In this document: positions 16,673 through 25,190 of the stretch, piece by piece | Numbering within the stretch: the first letter of the stretch is position 1 | Layout: every line of letters starts with the position of its first letter | NCBI GenBank assembly: GCA_021741355.1 | Contig: JAIOXZ010000005.1 | Coordinates: 108,107 to 172,106 of the forward strand | DNA length: 64,000 bases | Origin: Caulobacter sp. | GTDB taxonomy: Bacteria > Pseudomonadota > Alphaproteobacteria > Caulobacterales > Caulobacteraceae | Direction of reading: 5' to 3' | The notes under the pieces: model-generated | The model's input: only the letters and a program-made list of their open reading frames with translations | Databases searched by the model: none | What the model was told of the DNA's origin: nothing | Program-made: the position numbers and the translations under genes

Positions 16673-17076
16673 GCCGCCAGCGCCTCAGCAGGAGATTGGG
16701 GGGGCCAGGGCGCCACGCCGCTGACGGCCAGCCTGGCCATCGGCGCGGCGGGGTCGCGAAGCTTGAGCAGCACCTTGCCACGATGCACCGGCGCCAGCAG
16801 GGCGAGCCGCCACGGCAGCGTCCGGGCAACCCAGGAGTCGCCCAGCCGGTAGATCACCAGCGCCTCGGCGCCCGCCCGGGCGATCGCGCCGGCGCCGTCG
16901 CCGGCGATCCAGATGTAGTCGGGGTTCATGCCGGGAAACTCGCCCGCGAGCAGGTCCCGAGCCGCGGCCTCGTCCAACGGCGCCGTCGGCCGGGCGATCC
17001 GCGCCCAGGCGGCCACGCCGATCATTACGGCGATCAGCAGCGCCGATACGGCAAGTCTGATGAGTGTCTCTGTCAC
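16669..17076 (-). CDS. Hypothetical single-pass membrane protein
   Basis: A 135-residue protein with one N-terminal hydrophobic segment (LAVSALLIAVMIGVAAWARI) and a soluble domain containing LDEAAARDLLAGEFPGMNPD and LVIYRLGDSWVARTLPW. Family unknown. It is translationally coupled to the sterol desaturase-family gene downstream (ATGA overlap), so a role in membrane lipid handling is possible but is inference. Confidence 0.75.
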   Translation of the reverse strand: MTETLIRLAVSALLIAVMIGVAAWARIARPTAPLDEAAARDLLAGEFPGMNPDYIWIAGDGAGAIARAGAEALVIYRLGDSWVARTLPWRLALLAPVHRGKVLLKLRDPAAPMARLAVSGVAPWPPQSPAEALAA

Positions 17077-17127
17077 TGTGCGCCGTCTCCCCGGCGGGAG
17101 TGTCGCCCGGGACGGCGCGACGTCAAC

Positions 17128-17157
17128 AAAAAAGCCCCTCCCGTCGCCGGGAGGGGC
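17128..17157 (-). terminator. Rho-independent terminator of the first OMP barrel gene
   Basis: The minus strand has a perfect 10-bp stem (GCCCCTCCCG / CGGGAGGGGC, loop of four bases) followed by TTTTTTG, 30 nt beyond the stop at 17188. Confidence 0.88.
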
Positions 17158-17187
17158 CTTCCGTTTATCCCGAAGGATGGACTCAGA

Positions 17188-17679
17188 TCAGAACTTGCGG
17201 ACGTAGGACACCGACCAGACGTTGGCGTCAGTGCCAAAGTCGTAGCTGGTGTAGTCCAGACGCACGCCGTCATTGGCGGTGAAGAAAGCTTCGACACCGG
17301 CGCCGTAGGCGGCGCCTTCTTCGCTCGCGGAGGTGCCGCCAACGTCGACTTCACCAGCGGCGAAGCCGCCGCGGACGAACAGGTTGACGTTCTCGGACAC
17401 CGGCACGCGGCCGACCAGGAACAGGCCGTAGGTGCTGCTGAGTTCGACGGTGGTGCCGAGGATTTCGTCATCGGCGACGCCGAAGCCGATTTCACCTTCA
17501 ACACCGACGTGCGGCGTGAAGGTCACACCGAGGCGGCCCTGGACGGCGCCCAAGCTTACCGGATCGATGTCGATGTTGGCGTAGCCGATCGAGGCGTAGA
17601 CGCCGGTTTCGGCGTGCGCCAGCGCCGGGGCGACGAGGGAAATGGCCGCAACAGACGCGGCAATCATAAGGTTTTTCAT
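17188..17679 (-). CDS. Outer-membrane beta-barrel protein (OmpA-like/porin family)
   Basis: A 163-residue protein starting MKNLMIAASVAAISLVAPAL (Sec signal, cleavage after AHA) with GGGAG upstream. The mature part is eight-strand-barrel sized, with alternating strands (GVYASIGYANIDI, LGAVQGRLGVTFTPHVGVEG) and a C-terminal aromatic end (VWSVSYVRKF), the usual outer-membrane insertion signature. It is a tandem paralogue of the next gene (17821-18315) and ends in its own terminator. Confidence 0.85.
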   Translation of the reverse strand: MKNLMIAASVAAISLVAPALAHAETGVYASIGYANIDIDPVSLGAVQGRLGVTFTPHVGVEGEIGFGVADDEILGTTVELSSTYGLFLVGRVPVSENVNLFVRGGFAAGEVDVGGTSASEEGAAYGAGVEAFFTANDGVRLDYTSYDFGTDANVWSVSYVRKF

Positions 17680-17763
17680 GGCTTTATTCTCCCGAGTGCG
17701 AATCTTGCTTGTCCGCACTTGCCTGCTCACTTTTCAGGCGCCCGGGGGGCGGTCAACCGAAAT

Positions 17764-17790
17764 GGGCCCCCTCCTGACTGGAGAGGGCCC
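17764..17790 (-). terminator. Hairpin between the two OMP genes
   Basis: GGGCCCCCTCC pairs imperfectly with GGAGAGGGCCC about 30 nt past the second barrel gene's stop. A short TTT follows on the minus strand. Probably a weak terminator. Confidence 0.5.
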
Positions 17791-17820
17791 ACCGTTACAA
17801 TTCAACCACAGGGGTCGAAT

Positions 17821-18315
17821 CTAGAACTTGCGGGTGTAGGCGACCGCCCAGACGTCGGCGTTGCCGGCGTCGTAGTCGTGACGCGTCCAGTCGAGACGCA
17901 CGCCGTCCTTGTCGGTGAAGTGGTACTGGCCGCCCAGACCCCAGGCCACACCGTCACCGTCCACGTCGCCCAGCGAGGTGTCGAAGCCGGAGCTGGTGTA
18001 GCCGACGCGGGCGAACAGATCGGCCTGCGGGCTGACCGGCAGGAAGCCGACGACGAAGGCGCCCACTTCGTGCTTCAGCTCGACGTCGACGCCGCCGACG
18101 GTGTCGTCGCTGATTCCGAAGGCGGCTTCGCCTTCGATGCCGACGTAGGGGTTGAACTTGTAGCCGAGGCGGCCCTGCAGGGCGCCCAGGGTCGGGCCGT
18201 CGGCGTCGACATTGGCATAGCCGATCGTGCCGTAGGCTTCCTGGGCCTGCGAGACAGCCGGGACGGCGGCCATGGCGAGGGCGGCGGTCGCGACCGTAAT
18301 CATGAGAGACTTCAT
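17821..18315 (-). CDS. Outer-membrane beta-barrel protein, paralogue
   Basis: A 164-residue protein with Sec signal MKSLMITVATAALAMAAVPA (cleavage near SQA) and a strong AAGGAG site upstream. It shares with the preceding barrel the YGTIGYANVDADGPTLGALQ, GRLGYKFNPYVGIEGEAAFG and DKDGVRLDWT--DY motifs and the aromatic end (WAVAYTRKF), showing a tandem duplication. Function (porin-like channel or structural barrel) is not predictable. The 223-bp gap 18316-18538 upstream shows no site I can name. Confidence 0.85.
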   Translation of the reverse strand: MKSLMITVATAALAMAAVPAVSQAQEAYGTIGYANVDADGPTLGALQGRLGYKFNPYVGIEGEAAFGISDDTVGGVDVELKHEVGAFVVGFLPVSPQADLFARVGYTSSGFDTSLGDVDGDGVAWGLGGQYHFTDKDGVRLDWTRHDYDAGNADVWAVAYTRKF

Positions 18316-18538
18316 CGTCTTGTACTCCTTGACGCTTTTCTTCAGCTCCCCAGCCGGGGGTGAGTTAGGAGCCAAACGCGGCAGGTCCGCGGCGGTTCAA
18401 CGGGCGGAATGAGGCGGGTTTGTAACGTTGCCCATGCGCCACACGGGCTGACGCGGCCGTACGGCGTGCTATCTATCGCGCCAATCAGAAACAGCGCCGC
18501 GCGTCACGCAGGCGCGCGCATCGTCGGGACCCACCATC

Positions 18539-19654
18539 GTGCATCAGGCCGTCATCGCCGCCACCGGGCTCTACACGCCCGAGCAGAGCATCTCGAACGT
18601 GGAGCTGGTCGAGGCCTTCAACGCCTACGTCGAGCAGTTCAACGCAGCCAACGCCGAGGCCATCGCCGCCGGTGAGGTCGAGGCCCTGACGCCCTCTTCC
18701 GCCGAGTTCGTCGAGAAGGCTTCGGGAATCAAGGCCCGTTTCGTCATGGACAAGGCCGGCATCCTCGACCCCCGGGTGATGCGGCCCAGCATTCCCGAAC
18801 GCTCCAATGACGAGATCTCGATCCTCGCCGAGATCGCCGTCGCGGCGGCCCGCGACGCGATCGCCAAATGGGGCAAGCCGGTCAGCGAGATCGGCGCCGT
18901 TCTCTGCGCCGCCTCCAACATGCAGCGCGCCTATCCCGCCATGGCGATCGAGGTCCAGCAGGCGCTGGGGATCGAGGGCTTTGCCTTCGACATGAACGTG
19001 GCCTGCTCAAGCGCCACCTTCGGGATCAAGACCGCCGCCGACTTTATCGCCGGGGGCTCCGCAAAGGCGGTGCTGATGGTCAATCCCGAGATCTGCTCCG
19101 GCCACCTGAACTTCAAGGATCGCGACAGCCACTTCATCTTCGGCGACGTGGCCACCGCGGTGATCATCGAGGCGGCGGATCAGGCTGTCGGCGGCTGGGA
19201 AATCCTCGGCACGAAGCTGAAGACCCAGTTTTCCAACAACATCCGCAACAACTTCGGCTTCCTCAACAACGCCGCCCCCGAGGGCATCGGCGCCCGGGAC
19301 AAACTGTTCGTCCAGGAAGGCCGCAAGGTGTTCCGCGAGGTAGTGCCGATGGTCAGCGAGATGATCGTCACCCACGCCGCCGAGCTGGGCATAGACCCGA
19401 CAGCCCTCAAGCGCCTGTGGCTTCACCAGGCCAACATCAACATGAACGAGATGATCGGTCGCCGGGTGCTGGGCCGCGACCCGACGCGCGAAGAGAATGT
19501 GATCATCCTCGACACCTACGCCAACACCAGCTCCGCCGGCTCGATCATCGCCTTCCACCGCGCCAACAGCGACTTCGTCGCGGGCGATACCGGCCTGATC
19601 TGCAGCTTCGGCGCGGGGTACTCGGCCGGCACGGTGTTCGTCAGGAAGCGGTAG
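18539..19654 (+). CDS. Beta-ketoacyl-ACP synthase III family protein
   Basis: A 371-residue thiolase-fold condensing enzyme, starting at GTG 18539. The catalytic triad is visible: Cys in FDMNVACSSATFGIKTAADF, His in LWLHQANINMNEM and Asn in DTYANTSSAGSIIAFHRA. The N-terminal insert (about residues 25-75, with EVEALTPSSAEFVEKASGIK) is longer than in E. coli FabH, as in the KAS III-like enzymes of Caulobacterales. It could prime fatty acid synthesis or make a specialised acyl product. Confidence 0.88.
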   Translation: MHQAVIAATGLYTPEQSISNVELVEAFNAYVEQFNAANAEAIAAGEVEALTPSSAEFVEKASGIKARFVMDKAGILDPRVMRPSIPERSNDEISILAEIAVAAARDAIAKWGKPVSEIGAVLCAASNMQRAYPAMAIEVQQALGIEGFAFDMNVACSSATFGIKTAADFIAGGSAKAVLMVNPEICSGHLNFKDRDSHFIFGDVATAVIIEAADQAVGGWEILGTKLKTQFSNNIRNNFGFLNNAAPEGIGARDKLFVQEGRKVFREVVPMVSEMIVTHAAELGIDPTALKRLWLHQANINMNEMIGRRVLGRDPTREENVIILDTYANTSSAGSIIAFHRANSDFVAGDTGLICSFGAGYSAGTVFVRKR

Positions 19655-19671
19655 AACAAAGGGAGTAGGGC

Positions 19672-19742
19672 GTAGGGAGTAGGGAGTAGTTAGACCTGCC
19701 GCCCTCAGCGACGACGAGGCTACCCTACTCCCTACTCCCTAC
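19672..19742. repeat. Inverted-repeat element between KAS III and M48 protease
   Basis: GTAGGGAGTAGGGAGTAG at 19672-19689 is perfectly complementary to 19725-19742, with a 35-bp centre. More GGGAGTAGGG lies just outside on the left. The right arm supplies the TAG stop codon of the protease gene. A small mobile palindrome is the likely origin; it also forms a long bidirectional hairpin. Confidence 0.85.
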
Positions 19743-20980
19743 TTGCCCTCCGGCGTCGCCGGCTCGACCGGCGTCAGATCGATCATGACCGGCTCCGGCT
19801 TCAGATGCGCCGCCTTCCAGTCCATGGCGTTGCGAACGCGCCAGCCGACGGACGGGTGGTCGTAGAAGATGATTTCCTCGAGCTTGCCCGGCGTCGCGGC
19901 GCGGTATTCGATGGTCTTGACCAGCGCCTTGGCCAGGCCGTCCGGCTCGTTCACCCGTTGCAGGGAGAAGTTGTCGGCGTCCGCTTCCATGGTGCGGATC
20001 AGCGTGCTCGTCGCCGGGGTCGCGAGCAGGGCCAGCACCGACAGCACCGCGGTCAGCACCGGCAGACCCGCCGGATCCGATATCCCCTCGACCCCGCGGG
20101 CCCTGAGCAGGCGCGTCGCCACCGGGAACAGGCGGTCGACAAGGAAGAAGCCGATCATCGCCAGCAGGCTCAGGACGCCGGCCATCCACAGTGAATGGGT
20201 GTGGGCGTAGTGACCCATCTCATGGCCCACGACGCCGCGCACCTCGGCCAGGTCGGCATCCTGCTTGAACATCGTGTCGCTCATGGCGATCCGAGCCGAT
20301 CCGAACAGGCCCGAGACGTTTGCGGTGTAGCGGTTCGACTGCTTGCTGCCGTCGTAGATGAAGATCTTGTCGGACGGCACGTTGTTGGCCCTGGCCATCT
20401 CAACCACCGCGTCGCGCACCGGGCCGGCCGGCGCCGGCGTGTAGGTGTTGAACAGCGGCTCGATCAGCACCGGCGAGATGACAATGGCGATGACCACGAA
20501 CAGGCTGGTCGCCAGGCCGCCCCATAGCCACCAGCGCCTGGGCGCCCGGCGCATCAGGGCGTAGAGGACGCTGAACAGCACCAGCGACATCACCGTCCCG
20601 ATGAGCATCTGCAGGCCCCACTCGCCGAGCCATTCCGGCAGCGGCTGGCTGCTCAGACCGTATTTTGTCTCACGAAACCAGCTCGCATAGACGGTCCAGG
20701 GCAGGCTAAGCAGCGAGTCCAGCAGCACGCCGACGGGCACGACCACCAGCACGGCCAGCCATGCCGAGTGTGGGCTCCTGAACCGGGATCTCAGGCGGAC
20801 CAACAGGCCGGACTTCACGATGAGCCACGACACCAGGATCGCGACGAGCGTCCCCCAGAGCAGCAGCCAGTGTCCGCCCTGGGTATAGGCCGTGGCCTTG
20901 GCATGGGCCTCTGGCGGCAGGGTCGCCAGATATCTTGCCGTTTCCGCCGCAGCGTCAAACGTCGTTGAACCGGTCGCCAT
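19739..20980 (-). CDS. M48-family membrane metalloprotease (Ste24/CAAX protease-like)
   Basis: A 413-residue multi-pass membrane zinc protease. It has the HExxH motif in GVVGHEMGHYAHTHSL (about residues 260-275), a downstream Glu in TMEADADNFSLQ, and about seven hydrophobic segments (for example LLLWGTLVAILVSWLIV and MLIGTVMSLVLFSVLYAL). This is the architecture of Ste24-type proteases, which act at the inner membrane, probably in protein quality control. The stop codon lies within an inverted-repeat element. Confidence 0.9.
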   Translation of the reverse strand: MATGSTTFDAAAETARYLATLPPEAHAKATAYTQGGHWLLLWGTLVAILVSWLIVKSGLLVRLRSRFRSPHSAWLAVLVVVPVGVLLDSLLSLPWTVYASWFRETKYGLSSQPLPEWLGEWGLQMLIGTVMSLVLFSVLYALMRRAPRRWWLWGGLATSLFVVIAIVISPVLIEPLFNTYTPAPAGPVRDAVVEMARANNVPSDKIFIYDGSKQSNRYTANVSGLFGSARIAMSDTMFKQDADLAEVRGVVGHEMGHYAHTHSLWMAGVLSLLAMIGFFLVDRLFPVATRLLRARGVEGISDPAGLPVLTAVLSVLALLATPATSTLIRTMEADADNFSLQRVNEPDGLAKALVKTIEYRAATPGKLEEIIFYDHPSVGWRVRNAMDWKAAHLKPEPVMIDLTPVEPATPEGK

Positions 20981-21038
20981 GGCAGCGCTCCCCTTCCCCG
21001 AGAAGCCTGCAGGAGGCCACGTCGGCGCGCGCTTGTCA

Positions 21039-21063
21039 GTTGAAATTGCACCTGCCTTTCAAC
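21039..21063. promoter_or_regulatory. Candidate operator GTTGAAA-N11-TTTCAAC
   Basis: A perfect 7-bp inverted repeat with an 11-nt spacer lies in the 201-bp divergent gap between the M48 protease and the unknown gene at 21182. It has the size of a dimeric repressor site. No regulator can be assigned. Confidence 0.4.
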
Positions 21064-21181
21064 CTGAGACGGGCGCGAACAGCAATGGAAAGGCGGGGGC
21101 GCCCATTTCCGGCATCCGCCAACTGGACTTGCTCGAACACCGGTCTCTTAGTCATTTTGAGTAGCCGTGTGAGAACCGCCC

Positions 21182-21538
21182 ATGGACAACATCCTCCAGT
21201 ATCCCGGCCCGGGAAAGCGGGTGCGGCGCTCGGCAAAGGTCGATCCGGTTCTGGCCGAGATCATCGACGCGCTTGTTCATTTCCGGGGTCAGGCGCACAG
21301 GGACGCGGTGTGTCACCACATCGCCTCCAACCGCTCCGGCGAGGCCCGGCGGGCGTCAGAGGCGCTGAAGCAGGAGATCTTCCAGGCCTTCCAGGCGCAC
21401 ATGGCCCTCGTCCGGGAGTCCGGGCGCGCGCGCTCCCTGCTGTGTCAGCCGTTCGGGGAGGGAAGCCACCGTTGGGGCCTGACGCCGGATGCGATGCAGT
21501 TGTTCGGCGCGCGGCTGCAGGTCGCCTCGGCGTGGTAG
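21182..21538 (+). CDS. Hypothetical protein upstream of the double winged-helix protein
   Basis: A 118-residue soluble protein (MDNILQYPGPGKRVRRSAKV...), basic at the N-terminus and helical in the middle (RDAVCHHIASNRSGEARRAS then EALKQEIFQAFQAHMALV). No family recognised. It ends 29 nt before the start of the double winged-helix gene on the same strand, so the two are probably co-transcribed and may work together in regulation. Confidence 0.7.
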   Translation: MDNILQYPGPGKRVRRSAKVDPVLAEIIDALVHFRGQAHRDAVCHHIASNRSGEARRASEALKQEIFQAFQAHMALVRESGRARSLLCQPFGEGSHRWGLTPDAMQLFGARLQVASAW

Positions 21539-21566
21539 GACGCTCCCCCAACTCACCCCGGCAGGC

Positions 21567-22505
21567 ATGAACCTTCGCCACATCATCAGGATCAACATCC
21601 GACTGAATCTGGACGTCATCCGGGCGACGTCCGACTACTTGAACGGCGACCTCGAGAAGAGTCTGATCTACGCTGCAGTATCGGCCGCCAATGTCGGACA
21701 GCTCGACGACGACCCGGTGCTGACCCGGCAATACGCGCATACCGCCGTGCCCGATGACCTGCGGCGTCCCATTCGCATTCAGCGCGTGGCGGACTCTCTG
21801 GGCCTCCCGCGAGAGACGACCCGGGTGAAGGTCAATCTGCTGATCGACGAAGGCCTGCTGCAGGCCACCCGCAACGGGCTGTTGATTTCGTCCACGGCGA
21901 TGAATGCCCCGCGGTTCGAGCCGATGATGCGGCGCTATCTCGGTTCGTTGGACCGCGCAATCGAACGCCTGGCGATCGCGGAATGCGCTGGCCTCGGCCA
22001 GCATGAACGGCTGCATCCGGCGCCGTTCCCGGCGATGTGGGGAGCCATCCGCCTCACTACCCAGCATGTCCTGCGCGGGACGGTCGATCTCAGATCCTAT
22101 ACAGGGCCGCTCTCCCTGCTGGGGTCTTACCTGTATCTGGCGATGGCCGACCAGACGGCGTCGCACTTCAGCGACGGCCCCGAGATCGTCTTCGCCGATC
22201 ACGACGACCCACCGCCCAATTCCGCGCGCCGGACGATCAGCGCCAGCGCCCTGGCGGCGAAGCTGGGAATCCCGCGCGAGACGGTTCGCCGAAATCTGAA
22301 GGCCATGGTGAGCGGCGGCTGGCTCTATCAGGACAACACCGGTTTCGGCTTGCCGACAACCGAGACGACGGACGAGCGCCAGCGCGAGCATCGAATGCAG
22401 GAGCGCAGCAGCGCAGACCTGAGCCGGCTTGTCCGCAAGCTGCGGCACATCGGGGCAATCGTCGGTGACGGGACGCCGGTGGAGGACCATTCTCCTTCCA
22501 CGTGA
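21567..22505 (+). CDS. Unknown protein with two winged-helix (MarR/GntR-like) repeats
   Basis: 312 residues from the ATG at 21567. Two copies of one helix-turn-helix pattern are seen: residues ~67-108 (RRPIRIQRVADSLGLPRETT, then NLLIDEGLL) and ~221-262 (RRTISASALAAKLGIPRETV, then KAMVSGGWLYQD). Each reads as wing-ed HTH with a P-R-E-T recognition helix. Between them is a ~110-residue helical region (residues 115-215). I know no named family with this layout. A DNA-binding regulator is the likely role; no ligand or target can be seen. Confidence 0.75.
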   Translation: MNLRHIIRINIRLNLDVIRATSDYLNGDLEKSLIYAAVSAANVGQLDDDPVLTRQYAHTAVPDDLRRPIRIQRVADSLGLPRETTRVKVNLLIDEGLLQATRNGLLISSTAMNAPRFEPMMRRYLGSLDRAIERLAIAECAGLGQHERLHPAPFPAMWGAIRLTTQHVLRGTVDLRSYTGPLSLLGSYLYLAMADQTASHFSDGPEIVFADHDDPPPNSARRTISASALAAKLGIPRETVRRNLKAMVSGGWLYQDNTGFGLPTTETTDERQREHRMQERSSADLSRLVRKLRHIGAIVGDGTPVEDHSPST

Positions 22506-22563
22506 AGGCGCGTGAACATCGGGCGAAACGCGTGACAGTGGCCGTCAGCGGTTGGAGGGGGTC

Positions 22564-23970
22564 ATGCGCAAGCGCGAAACCGGGCTGAGCCGTCGTCGGC
22601 TGCTCGCGGGATCGGGCCTGGCCCTCGGCGCCGCGGCGATGGCGCGGGCCGTCGTCGCGCAGGAGACGCCGACCGACGAGCCGCCCACCGATCCCGACTT
22701 CCACGAGCCAGACGCCGCCACCGCCGCCCAGGTCCAGCCGCCGCCGGCGCCGGAGCCGATGCTGCCGGGCGGCACGGACTGGACCTGGGTGCGGGGGCAA
22801 TGGGCGCTGGACTGGAGCCTCGTCGACCTGTCGGCGATGCTGTTCGCCTCCAACCCCCGGATCGTGCGCAACGCCATCGATCGCCACCGGCAGGGCCTCG
22901 ACGCCAGCCCGGTGACCTACCTGGAGAGTCGGAACCGGCCGCTGCAGAACGCCGCGCGCACCGCGGCCGGCCAGTATTTCGGCGTCGCGGCCGACAATGT
23001 CGCCCTCTGCGAAAGCACGACCAGCGGCATCGGCCTGCTCTATGCCGGCCTGGATATCCGCTACGGCCAGGAAGTCCTGACCACCACGCACGACTACTAC
23101 GTCACCCACGAGTCCCTGCGGCTGACCGCATTGAAGCGCGGCGGTACGGTGCGGAAGATCTCGCTGTTCGACCGCTCGGAAACCGCGACCGCCGCCCAGA
23201 TCGTCGGTCGGCTGGCGGCCAACATCCGCCCTGAGACCCGCGTGCTGGCCTTGACCTGGGTGCATTCGTCGACCGGGCTGAAGATGCCGATCCGCGCGAT
23301 CGCCGACATGCTGGCGCCGATCAACGCCGCCCGCCTGCCGCATGAGAAGGTGCTGTTCTGCGTCGACGGCGTACACGGGTTCGGTGTCGAGAACACCACC
23401 CTGCCCCAGCTCGGCTGCGACTTCCTGGTCGCGGGCTGCCACAAGTGGCTGTTCGGGCCGCGCGGCACCGGCGTGGTGTTCGGCACACCCTACGGCTGGT
23501 CGCGGGTGACGCCGACGGTGCCCAGCTTCCTGGCGCCCAACGCCTACGGAGCCTGGCTCGGCAACTACGATCCGGGCCCGACGACCGGCGCCCGCATGAC
23601 GCCGGGCGGCTTCAAGGCCTTCGAGCACGTCTGGTCGATCACCGAAGCGTTCCAGTTCCACGGCATGGTCGGCAAGGCGGCCATCGAGGCCCGAACGCAC
23701 ATGCTGGCGACGCGGCTGAAGATGGCGCTCGCGCAGATGCCCCATATCCGGCTGCGCACGCCGATGGACCCGGGGCTGTCGGCCGGCATCGTCGCGTTTG
23801 ATGTCGAGGGACTCTCGGCTGACGGGGTCGTGCGACGCCTGCGTCGGCTGAACATCATCGGCTCGGCGGCGCCCTACGCGACCCGGCACGTGCGGCTGAC
23901 GCCCAGCATGCGCAATACGGTCGAGGACGTGGACTACGCGATCGGCGCCCTGGCCCGGATCAAGAGCTGA
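22564..23970 (+). CDS. Tat-exported class V aminotransferase-fold PLP enzyme
   Basis: A 468-residue protein whose start at 22564 follows GGAGGGGG. The N-terminus has a twin-arginine signal (LSRRRLLAGSGLALGAAAMA, cleavage after VVAQ) and a Pro-rich spacer. The rest is a class V (isopenicillin-N epimerase/cysteine desulfurase-like) fold, with TTTHDYYVTHESLRLTA, FCVDGVHGFGVENT and the PLP lysine in CDFLVAGCHKWLFGPRGTG. Export of a folded, cofactor-loaded PLP enzyme is consistent with Tat. The substrate is unknown; racemase, lyase or epimerase activity on an amino acid is possible. Confidence 0.85.
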   Translation: MRKRETGLSRRRLLAGSGLALGAAAMARAVVAQETPTDEPPTDPDFHEPDAATAAQVQPPPAPEPMLPGGTDWTWVRGQWALDWSLVDLSAMLFASNPRIVRNAIDRHRQGLDASPVTYLESRNRPLQNAARTAAGQYFGVAADNVALCESTTSGIGLLYAGLDIRYGQEVLTTTHDYYVTHESLRLTALKRGGTVRKISLFDRSETATAAQIVGRLAANIRPETRVLALTWVHSSTGLKMPIRAIADMLAPINAARLPHEKVLFCVDGVHGFGVENTTLPQLGCDFLVAGCHKWLFGPRGTGVVFGTPYGWSRVTPTVPSFLAPNAYGAWLGNYDPGPTTGARMTPGGFKAFEHVWSITEAFQFHGMVGKAAIEARTHMLATRLKMALAQMPHIRLRTPMDPGLSAGIVAFDVEGLSADGVVRRLRRLNIIGSAAPYATRHVRLTPSMRNTVEDVDYAIGALARIKS

Positions 23971-24047
23971 GGGATCGGATAGCCTGTCCCCGTCACCCAG
24001 ACTCGTCCGATGATCCGCTCGGCCGCTGATGGCCGGAGATCCCTGCC

Positions 24048-24332
24048 TTGGCCTTGAACCTCGCTGAAACCATCGGATTTGTCGCCGCGACGATCTCGAC
24101 CCTGTGCTGGTTTCCCCAGTCGATCCGCACGATCCGCACCCGCGACACGTCAAGCATCTCGCTGGTGTCTCAAGGCGCCTACACCGGCGCCATCGTCCTC
24201 TGGGCCGTCTATGGTCTGATGATCGCCAGCTGGCCGCTGATCTTGAGCAATATCATCCAGCTGTTCCCCCTGACGGCCGTACTGTGGATCAAGGTCGCCA
24301 ACGAACTGGGGGCCCGGAGATCCGCCCCATGA
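24048..24332 (+). CDS. SemiSWEET/PQ-loop sugar transporter
   Basis: A 94-residue membrane protein with three transmembrane helices and the PQ motif in TISTLCWFPQSIRTIRTRDT, typical of bacterial SemiSWEET proteins, which dimerise to carry sugars. It starts at TTG 24048, with GGAG 9 nt upstream. Its stop overlaps the start of the next gene (ATGA). Confidence 0.88.
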   Translation: MALNLAETIGFVAATISTLCWFPQSIRTIRTRDTSSISLVSQGAYTGAIVLWAVYGLMIASWPLILSNIIQLFPLTAVLWIKVANELGARRSAP

Positions 24333-25032
24333 GCCGCCGCTTCAAGTCCCACGCCGAAAGCCACCTGGTCGCCCGCATCGGCTGGCTGCGCGCGGCGGTG
24401 CTGGCGCCAACGACGGGATCGTCTCGACCGCCAGCCTGATCGTCGGGGTCGCGGCCGCGGCCGGCGGCAAGCCGGAGGTTCTGATCGCGGGGATCGCCGC
24501 CCTTGTCGCCGGCGCCATGTCGATGGCCGCCGGCGAGTACGTCTCCGTCAGCTCGCAATCCGACACGGAAAACGCCGACCTCGCCCGCGAAACCGCCGAA
24601 CTGGCCACCGATCCGGAAGCCGAACACCGGGAGCTGGCGGCGATCTACGTCGGACGCGGCCTGACGCCTGATCTGGCCGAACAGGTGGCGGCGCAACTCA
24701 TGGCCGGCGACGCCCTGGCGGCCCACGCGCGGGACGAACTGGGCATCTCGGAAATCACCCAGGCCAGGCCGATCCAGGCGGCCCTGACCTCGGCGGCGAC
24801 CTTCGCCGTCGGCGCGGCCATGCCCCTGGCGATGGTGTTCCTGTTTCCGCTGGGCAGCCTGACGGTGGCCGTCTCGGTCGCCTCGCTGGCCTTTCTGGCG
24901 CTGCTGGGCGCTGTCGGCGCGAAGGCCGGTGGCGCAAACATCTGGAAGGCCACGGCGCGCGTGACCTTCTGGGGCGCCCTGGCCCTGGCCGTCACCGCCG
25001 GCATCGGCAAACTGTTCGGGGTGATGGTGTAG
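24329..25032 (+). pseudogene. VIT1/CCC1-family transporter with a frameshift
   Basis: From the ATG at 24329 (MSRRFKSHAESHLVARIGWL, then RAAVLA) the frame runs out after 36 codons. Restoring one G near 24403 (CTGGCGCC for expected CTGGGCGCC) joins it to NDGIVSTASLIVGVAAAAGG and the rest of a normal VIT1/CCC1 protein (AALVAGAMSMAAGEYVSVSS, then four hydrophobic segments) ending at 25032. The whole would be about 234 residues, a metal-ion (Fe/Mn) transporter. Either the gene is dead or the assembly lost a base in a G-run. Confidence 0.85.
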
Positions 25033-25039
25033 GCGGTTT

Positions 25040-25189
25040 CCTTCTCCCGGAGGGAGAAGGTGGCCTGCGGAGCAGGTCGGATGAGGGATTAGGGACGGGT
25101 CCGGCACACACCGTAACCCCTCACCCTCCCATCCCGCTTCGCCAAGGCTTCGCAGGACGGGCCCCTCCCTCTCCCGCTGGGAGAGGGCT
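25040..25189. repeat. Inverted-repeat element between the CCC1 gene and ppdK
   Basis: A hairpin (CCTTCTCCCGGAGGGAGAAGG, about 25040-25060) at the left and CCCTCTCCCGCTGGGAGAGGG at the right flank a core with a second imperfect palindrome (near CATCCCGCTTCG). It ends 2 nt before the ppdK stop. A short related hairpin sits at 46232-46251. Confidence 0.7.
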
Positions 25190-25190
25190 T

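Noticed and set aside
22237..24153. 638-codon open frame on the minus strand
   Set aside because: It is antisense to the Tat PLP enzyme and double winged-helix genes; composition typical of shadow frames.
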